64,000 nucleotides of DNA, taken from the NCBI RefSeq assembly GCF_018035235.1, contig NZ_WPCV01000004.1, positions 1,426,001 through 1,490,000 on the forward strand. The letters are read 5' to 3'. The notes below the pieces were generated by a model that saw nothing but the letters and a program-made list of their open reading frames with translations, made no database searches and was not told where the DNA came from. The position numbers and the translations under genes are program-made. This document shows positions 58,465 through 64,000 of this stretch, one piece after another. Each line of letters begins with the position of its first letter. The first letter of the stretch is position 1. The DNA is from Citrobacter sp. On2M (GTDB lineage: Bacteria; Pseudomonadota; Gammaproteobacteria; Enterobacterales; Enterobacteriaceae).

Positions 58465-60198
58465 GTGAATATTCAGGCTCTTCTCTCAGAAAAAGTCAGT
58501 CAGGCCATGATTGCTGCAGGCGCGCCTGCAGATTGCGAACCACAGGTTCGTCAGTCAGCAAAAGTACAGTTCGGCGACTATCAGGCTAACGGCATGATGG
58601 CTGTCGCAAAAAAACTGGGTATGGCGCCGCGACAACTGGCTGAGCAGGTGCTGACTCATCTGGATCTCAACGGGATCGCCAGCAAAGTAGAAATTGCGGG
58701 CCCGGGCTTTATTAACATTTTTCTCGATCCGGCATTTCTGGCGCAGCACGTTCAGCAGGCGCTGACCTCCGATCGCCTGGGCGTCACCCAACCGGCTAAA
58801 CAAACCGTTGTGGTTGACTACTCCGCACCTAACGTCGCGAAAGAAATGCACGTTGGTCACCTGCGTTCCACCATCATCGGTGACGCTGCCGTGCGTACGC
58901 TAGAGTTCCTTGGTCACAATGTTATCCGCGCTAACCACGTCGGCGACTGGGGCACTCAATTCGGTATGCTTATCGCGTGGCTGGAAAAACAGCAGCAGGA
59001 AAATGCCGGAGAGATGGCGCTGGCTGATCTGGAAGGTTTCTACCGTGATGCGAAAAAACATTACGACGAAGATGAAGCCTTCGCAGAACGCGCCCGTAGC
59101 TATGTTGTGAAGCTGCAAGGCGGCGACGAGTACTTCCGTGAAATGTGGCGCAAACTGGTCGACATTACCATGTCACAAAACCAGTTAACCTACGATCGCC
59201 TTAACGTTACCCTGACCCGTGACGACGTCATGGGTGAAAGTCTGTACAACCCGATGTTGCCTGGCATTGTGGCCGATCTCAAAGCGAAAGGTCTGGCTGT
59301 TGAAAGCGAAGGCGCTACCGTCGTATTCCTTGATGAGTATAAGAACAAGGAAGGCGAACCGATGGGCGTTATCATTCAAAAGAAAGATGGCGGCTATCTC
59401 TACACCACGACCGACATCGCCTGCGCCAAGTATCGTTATGAAACGCTGCATGCCGATCGCGTACTGTATTACATCGACTCCCGTCAGCATCAACACTTAA
59501 TGCAGGCCTGGACCATCGTGCGTAAAGCAGGTTATGTGCCGGACTCCGTACCGCTGGAACACCACATGTTCGGTATGATGCTGGGTAAAGATGGTAAACC
59601 GTTCAAAACACGTGCGGGCGGCACGGTAAAACTGGCCGATCTGCTGGATGAAGCGCTGGAGCGCGCACGTCGTCTGGTGGCAGAGAAGAACCCGGACATG
59701 CCTGCCGACGAGCTGGAAAAACTGGCGAATGCGGTCGGTATCGGCGCGGTGAAATATGCGGATCTGTCGAAAAACCGTACCACCGACTACATCTTCGACT
59801 GGGACAACATGCTGGCATTCGAAGGCAATACCGCACCGTACATGCAGTATGCTTACACCCGCGTACTGTCCGTATTCCGTAAAGCGGATATCGACGAAAG
59901 CGCGCTGGCAAATGCGCAGGTGATTATCAACGAAGATCGCGAGGCTCAGTTGGCTGCGCGTCTGCTGCAGTTTGAAGAAACGCTGACCGTTGTTGCACGT
60001 GAAGGTACACCGCACGTGATGTGTGCTTACCTGTACGACGTTGCCGGTCTGTTCTCCGGTTTCTATGAGCACTGCCCTATCCTTAGCGCTGAAAACGAAG
60101 AAATTCGTAACAGCCGCCTGAAACTGGCACAGCTGACGGCGAAAACGCTGAAGCTGGGTCTGGATACACTGGGTATCGAAACCGTAGAACGTATGTAA
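58465..60198 (+). CDS. argS: Arginyl-tRNA synthetase
   Basis: 577 residues from GTG 58465 (a GTG start is also used in E. coli), with GTAAGGT upstream. Class I synthetase: N-terminal tRNA-binding domain, HIGH-type motif [20 protein letters not shown] (HVGH), and the anticodon-binding C-terminus ([29 protein letters not shown]). The KMSKS-like loop is degenerate, as in other ArgS proteins. Confidence 0.97.
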   Translation: MNIQALLSEKVSQAMIAAGAPADCEPQVRQSAKVQFGDYQANGMMAVAKKLGMAPRQLAEQVLTHLDLNGIASKVEIAGPGFINIFLDPAFLAQHVQQALTSDRLGVTQPAKQTVVVDYSAPNVAKEMHVGHLRSTIIGDAAVRTLEFLGHNVIRANHVGDWGTQFGMLIAWLEKQQQENAGEMALADLEGFYRDAKKHYDEDEAFAERARSYVVKLQGGDEYFREMWRKLVDITMSQNQLTYDRLNVTLTRDDVMGESLYNPMLPGIVADLKAKGLAVESEGATVVFLDEYKNKEGEPMGVIIQKKDGGYLYTTTDIACAKYRYETLHADRVLYYIDSRQHQHLMQAWTIVRKAGYVPDSVPLEHHMFGMMLGKDGKPFKTRAGGTVKLADLLDEALERARRLVAEKNPDMPADELEKLANAVGIGAVKYADLSKNRTTDYIFDWDNMLAFEGNTAPYMQYAYTRVLSVFRKADIDESALANAQVIINEDREAQLAARLLQFEETLTVVAREGTPHVMCAYLYDVAGLFSGFYEHCPILSAENEEIRNSRLKLAQLTAKTLKLGLDTLGIETVERM

Positions 60199-60208
60199 GT
60201 GTGCTAAA

Positions 60209-60252
60209 AAAATCAGGCCTGAGTTCGGATGTCGGACTCAGGCCTTTTTTAT
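60209..60252 (+). terminator. Terminator of argS
   Basis: AGGCCTGAGT-tcggatgtcgg-ACTCAGGCCT followed by TTTTT: strong stem 20 bp downstream of argS. Confidence 0.85.
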
Positions 60253-60382
60253 TTCCGTAAAGGGCTATCTGTAACAACTCACAAGGAATGACACATTTCC
60301 GTAGAGAGATGGAACATTTTTTGCCTGTCATCCCGGTTATGCCTCCGTATTATTAGGCGGCGAATTAATCGGGTACGGTTCA

Positions 60383-62320
60383 ATGACATTCAGAGATTTT
60401 GAGGCGGAAGAAAAACTCTTCCAGCGGCGTGTATTGGTAGCCTTTGGCCTGGTGGTCATCTGCTTTGGCATCCTGATTTACAATCTCTACAACTTACAAA
60501 TCTGTCAGCATCAGTATTACACCACCCGGTCGAACGCAAACGACATCAAAATGCTCCCCGTGGCCCCAACGCGTGGCATGATTTACGATCGCAACGGCAT
60601 CCCGCTGGTGCGTAACGTCACCTGGTATGACATTTCCGTTACACCTTACAAAATCAGCGATATGAATGCCTTGATTGAGCAACTCACGCCCATCGTTGAT
60701 CTCACCCCTGACGATATTGACCAGTTTCGCCATGAATTGAAAACCAGCAGCCGCTATCGCCCGGTCGTGCTAAAAAATGCGCTGACCGATGTGGAAATCG
60801 CCCGTTTTTCGGTTAACCAGTTTCGTTTCAGCGGCGTCAATATCAACAGCTATGAAGACCGCCAGTACCCTTATGGCGCGGCGCTGGCACATGTCCTTGG
60901 CTATGTTTCAAAAATCAATGATAGCGATCTGAAAACGCTGGATAAAAAAGGTCTGGCAGAGAATTACGCCGCCGATCACAACATCGGGAAACAGGGTATC
61001 GAGCATTATTACGAAAATGAACTGCATGGGAAAACCGGTTATCAGGAGGTGGAAGTTGATAACCACGGACGCATCGTGCGTCAGATCAAAGATGTGCCAC
61101 CCGTTGCCGGAAAAGATATCCATCTGACGCTGGACCTGCACTTGCAGCAATACATTGAGAGCCTGTTAGCGGGCCAGCGGGCCGCGGTTTTGGTTGAAGA
61201 TCCGCACGACGGCTCCGTGCTGGCAATGGTCTCAAATCCCAGCTATGACCCCAACCCGTTTGTCAAAGGCATCAGTTATCAGGACTACAACAAGCTGCTT
61301 CAGGATAAAGACCTGCCATTGATCAACCGCGTCACCCAGGGATTGTATCCTCCCGCCTCTACGGTTAAACCGTATATGGCGATGTCAGCGTTACTGGACG
61401 GCGTGATTACGCCGCAGACCAGCTTCTTCGGTGCGCCCACCTGGACCCTCCCTGGCACCGATCGACATTACCGGGACTGGAAAAAAACCGGCCACGGTAT
61501 GTTGGATGTCACCAAAGCGATTGAAGAGTCTGCCGACACGTTCTTTTACCAGGTGGCGTATATGATGGGAATTGACCGGATTAACAGCATGCTCAGCCAG
61601 TTTGGCTATGGCAAACCGACCGGCATCGATCTTGATGAGGAGTATAACGGCCTGCTCCCGAGTCGCGAATGGAAACAGAAAGTGCATAAAAAAGCCTGGT
61701 ATCAGGGAGATACCATTTCGGTTGGTATCGGTCAGGGCTACTGGATTGCCACGCCTATCCAGATGGTAAAAGCCATGGTCGCACTGATTAACAACGGCAA
61801 GGTTATCGCCCCTCACCTGCTCCTTGATGAAGAAAGTGGAAAAGCCATCACGCCGTATCAGGCTCCCGAAGCACCCACACAAATTGCTTCTGCTTCATCA
61901 CCCTATTGGGGATTGGTGCGTCAGGCGATGTTCGGCATGGCGAATGAACCAAACGGCACGGGGTATAAGTTCTTTCACACCGCGCCTTATGGCATTGCCG
62001 CAAAAAGCGGCACATCACAGGTCTTTAGCCTGAAAGAAAATCAGACCTACAATGCGAAAATGATCCCGATACGCCTGCGCGACCACGTGTTCTATACCGC
62101 GTTTGCGCCGTATAAGAACCCGAAAGTCGCTGTGGCGTTAATTCTCGAAAACGGCGGCAGCGATGGCGTCACCGCCGCGCCGGTCATGCGTCAAATAATG
62201 GATCATCTGTTTGATCAGCAGGACAACATTGCACCAACAGAGACAACTGAACAAGCAGGTCCGATAGCAGCGGCACTATCGGACGCCGATATCAAAAATA
62301 CTTACGCAAGTATTCGGTAA
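60383..62320 (+). CDS. Second PBP2-type penicillin-binding protein (PBP2SAL type)
   Basis: 645 residues. Class B transpeptidase of the elongation machinery, paralogous to MrdA (PBP2), the Salmonella-specific form called PBP2SAL in the literature. N-terminal membrane segment (VLVAFGLVVICFGILIYNLYNLQI), pedestal domain with RGMIYDRNGIPLVRN, then the transpeptidase domain: S-T-V-K (ASTVKPYMA, nucleophile Ser about residue 326), S-A-D (EESADTFFY) and K-S-G-T (AAKSGTSQVF). The ORF starts at ATG 60383, near the usual MxFRD start. Its 3' end overlaps the convergent hydrolase gene by 29 bp. The known PBP2SAL works at acidic pH, as inside host vacuoles. Confidence 0.9.
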   Translation: MTFRDFEAEEKLFQRRVLVAFGLVVICFGILIYNLYNLQICQHQYYTTRSNANDIKMLPVAPTRGMIYDRNGIPLVRNVTWYDISVTPYKISDMNALIEQLTPIVDLTPDDIDQFRHELKTSSRYRPVVLKNALTDVEIARFSVNQFRFSGVNINSYEDRQYPYGAALAHVLGYVSKINDSDLKTLDKKGLAENYAADHNIGKQGIEHYYENELHGKTGYQEVEVDNHGRIVRQIKDVPPVAGKDIHLTLDLHLQQYIESLLAGQRAAVLVEDPHDGSVLAMVSNPSYDPNPFVKGISYQDYNKLLQDKDLPLINRVTQGLYPPASTVKPYMAMSALLDGVITPQTSFFGAPTWTLPGTDRHYRDWKKTGHGMLDVTKAIEESADTFFYQVAYMMGIDRINSMLSQFGYGKPTGIDLDEEYNGLLPSREWKQKVHKKAWYQGDTISVGIGQGYWIATPIQMVKAMVALINNGKVIAPHLLLDEESGKAITPYQAPEAPTQIASASSPYWGLVRQAMFGMANEPNGTGYKFFHTAPYGIAAKSGTSQVFSLKENQTYNAKMIPIRLRDHVFYTAFAPYKNPKVAVALILENGGSDGVTAAPVMRQIMDHLFDQQDNIAPTETTEQAGPIAAALSDADIKNTYASIR

Positions 62321-63431
62321 GGCACAGCATCGCCATCGCCTGTCCGTAAGGCATGGAGGTCCGCGGGATGTTGCGGTAGAAATCGAGATTGTGACCCATT
62401 CCGGTCCCAAACGAGGTATGCAGCAATTCACCTTCCGGTGAAATATGTTGCACAATGCCTCTGATGGCTTTTTCGGCTACTGCTGCATAGTCTTGTCCGA
62501 CATAGCGTTTACGTACCGCCTTGAGGATCCCATAAGCAAATCCGGCGGTAGCCGATGCTTCCAGATACGACTGCGGGTCGTCCAGCAAGGTGTGCCACAG
62601 TCCGCTTTCATCCTGGCACTTCGCCAGCGCCGCGATTTGCGCATTCAGAACCTGCACCAGATAGCGATGCACGGCATTGTTTTCCGGCAAATCAAGTAAC
62701 TCAAGGAAGTCCGGAATAACTATAGTTAACCAGCTGTTGCCACGCGCCCAACGCGCGTTGGCGAAGTTATGCTGCCCTTCATAGTTCCAGCCGTGGAACC
62801 ACAACCCCGTTTCTTTATCCATCAGGTTTTGTACGTGCAGCAGGAACTGATAGGTTGCCTCTTCAATATACTCGGGACGGTTAAGCAACTTGCCAATCTT
62901 CGCCAGCGGTAAAACCGTCATCATCAACGTGTCATCCCACATCTGCTGATGATTTTCTTCCGCCAGCGTAATGTGTTGCATACCGCCGAAATCAGTGCGC
63001 GGCATATCATGCATTGCCCACTCAGCCCAACTGTCGAGCCACGGCAGATACACGGGATTACGCGTCTCTTCATAGCGATACGCCAGCGTTAAAAACGGCG
63101 CCATGGTGTTAACGTTTTTGGTTGTTGCGCCTTCAGCAAAGCGATCGGCAAACCAGCTGTCGATGATATCGCGCATCGTTGCATCGCCGGTTTGTTGATA
63201 ATACTGATACATTCCGTACAAGCCGACGCCGTGCGTCCACTCCCATCCCGCCCAGCCCTTGGTATCGATAACACGCCCGTCATCCAGGCGTAACAAGAAC
63301 TCGCCGGTCTCATCATGAATATTGACCAGGTTATGCGTCACCTTTTTGATCAACGCTTTTAATTCATCCCTGGCAATAAAATGTTCTGGCTGACGCAACA
63401 ATGGGCTGTGTTTAACCGGGTAAACAATCAT
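62292..63431 (-). CDS. GH105 unsaturated glucuronyl/rhamnogalacturonyl hydrolase (YesR/YteR type)
   Basis: 379 residues of the (alpha/alpha)6 barrel family that cleaves unsaturated uronic acid from oligosaccharides released by lyases. Visible blocks: GWAGWEWTHGVGLYGMYQYYQQTG, QMWDDTLMMTVLPLAKIG (catalytic Asp region), GLWFHGWNYEG, FANARWARGNSW, and TAGFAYGILKAV. No signal peptide, so the substrate must be taken up first, presumably by the neighbouring transporter. Adjacent to it with no gap (1 bp) in one operon. Confidence 0.85.
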   Translation of the reverse strand: MIVYPVKHSPLLRQPEHFIARDELKALIKKVTHNLVNIHDETGEFLLRLDDGRVIDTKGWAGWEWTHGVGLYGMYQYYQQTGDATMRDIIDSWFADRFAEGATTKNVNTMAPFLTLAYRYEETRNPVYLPWLDSWAEWAMHDMPRTDFGGMQHITLAEENHQQMWDDTLMMTVLPLAKIGKLLNRPEYIEEATYQFLLHVQNLMDKETGLWFHGWNYEGQHNFANARWARGNSWLTIVIPDFLELLDLPENNAVHRYLVQVLNAQIAALAKCQDESGLWHTLLDDPQSYLEASATAGFAYGILKAVRKRYVGQDYAAVAEKAIRGIVQHISPEGELLHTSFGTGMGHNLDFYRNIPRTSMPYGQAMAMLCLTEYLRKYF

Positions 63432-64000
63432 TTACTTAACCTCTGTCAATGTCGAATTCAATGCGGCACCCTTTTCCAGCTTCGGAGCCGCGGGTTTATT
63501 ACGATTCAGGTAACCAATATTGTTGTTACCCCAAAGTGATTCATATGGCATGCCCGACAGCATCTCTACGGTGGCGCGTCCTTTCGTGGAAAGTCCTTCC
63601 AGCACAGGTCGCCCAGACTCACGCATTTTTGCCGTCTCTTCACGCAGGGTACTGTGTGTTTGCAGGTTCAGTTTAAAGCACAGGGAAACCAGGAAGCCCA
63701 GTGCCAGAACAATCAGCGTGCCGCAGCTCAGAATTAACAGGATGGTATGGCTGACTGCCGCAGGCTGCATGCCCTGACCGGAGACAAAACCGGACAACTG
63801 CATAACAATCCCCACCAGCATCACAGCCCCCGCCTGCGACGCTTTACGTGTTAACGTCATAATGCCGGCGAAGATCCCTTCGCGACGCTGGCCGGTAATC
63901 ACTTCGTCAACGTCGGCGATATAGGTGTAGATATTCCAGGGAACGTAATTGATGCCGCCACGTCCCAGACCCGCCACGGCGGATACCAGCAGTAACAGAG
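63432..64000 (-). CDS. GPH-family sugar transporter (YicJ-like), C-terminal part, runs off the right edge
   Basis: About 189 residues visible, with membrane segments (GIFAGIMTLTRKASQAGAVMLVGIVMQLSGFVSG, AVSHTILLILSCGTLIVLALGFLVSLCFKL) and a cytoplasmic C-terminus (NNNIGYLNRNKPAAPKLEKG). The short motif INYVPWNIYTYIADVDEVITGQRREGIFAG is typical of the glycoside-pentoside-hexuronide:cation symporters. The gene continues upstream beyond the window. It probably imports the oligosaccharide cut by the GH105 enzyme. Confidence 0.8.
   Translation of the reverse strand, partial: LLLLVSAVAGLGRGGINYVPWNIYTYIADVDEVITGQRREGIFAGIMTLTRKASQAGAVMLVGIVMQLSGFVSGQGMQPAAVSHTILLILSCGTLIVLALGFLVSLCFKLNLQTHSTLREETAKMRESGRPVLEGLSTKGRATVEMLSGMPYESLWGNNNIGYLNRNKPAAPKLEKGAALNSTLTEVK

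Noticed and set aside
60383..62320. mrdA (canonical PBP2)
   Set aside because: It is not in the rodA-mrdA cluster; position after argS beside the GH105 operon matches the Salmonella paralogue.

Overview
The window is a Salmonella enterica chromosome segment. The host part (about 26.8-64 kb) has the enterobacterial gene order yebY-yebZ-yobA-holE-yobB-exoX-ptrB-yebEFG-purT-eda-edd-zwf-hexR-pykA-lpxM-mepM-znuACB-ruvBAC-yebC-nudB-aspS-yecDE-yecN-cmoAB-cutC-yecM-argS. It is followed by a second PBP2-type penicillin-binding protein and a GH105 hydrolase/sugar-transporter pair, which point to Salmonella rather than E. coli. The 5' part of pphA lies at the left edge.

Between pphA and yebY sits a defective lambdoid prophage of about 26.3 kb. 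It is bounded by a 28-bp direct repeat (517-544 and 26826-26853) that falls inside the terminator of the SdsR (RyeB) small RNA, the ryeA/sdsR locus known as an insertion hot spot in Salmonella. Both ends carry three tandem TTCGGACA arm-type repeats. From the right end inward: int, xis, a left operon of small phage proteins plus a RecE-like protein without its nuclease domain, a short repressor with no S24 peptidase domain, cro, a CII-position gene, replication genes O and P (O contains five 13-bp iterons, the likely origin), several small coupled genes, a BsuBI/PstI-type restriction-modification pair, a LexA-controlled DinI-like gene and an Rz/Rz1 spanin pair. No holin or endolysin gene was found.

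The late region (about 2.5-12.6 kb) is a mosaic. It has two lambda-type cos sites, each just upstream of its own small-terminase gene. Terminase large subunit, portal, a P4-type primase/helicase, a prohead protease and the tail protein J survive only as fragments, with visible chimeric joins. One protease-major capsid fusion gene is intact. In the direction of transcription, the block primase fragment - GGTGAACA iterons - small gene - ribbon-helix-helix-like gene - protease/capsid - cos - small terminase looks like the remains of a P4-like or capsid-forming satellite, or of a second P4-primase phage, fused to a lambdoid prophage. Cargo genes include a periplasmic Cu,Zn superoxide dismutase between tail genes I and J, a three-segment membrane protein of unknown function with its own promoter, a small membrane protein under Fur-box-like sites, and an AT-rich LuxR-type regulator beside tandem terminator-ended units that may be small RNAs.

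The host genes cover central metabolism (Entner-Doudoroff, glucose-6-phosphate dehydrogenase, pyruvate kinase and their regulator HexR), zinc uptake (divergent znuA/znuCB with a Zur site), Holliday-junction processing (ruvABC with a LexA box), tRNA charging and modification (aspS, argS, cmoAB), and the cell envelope (lpxM, mepM, second PBP2). No CRISPR array, rRNA, tRNA or insertion sequence was seen.
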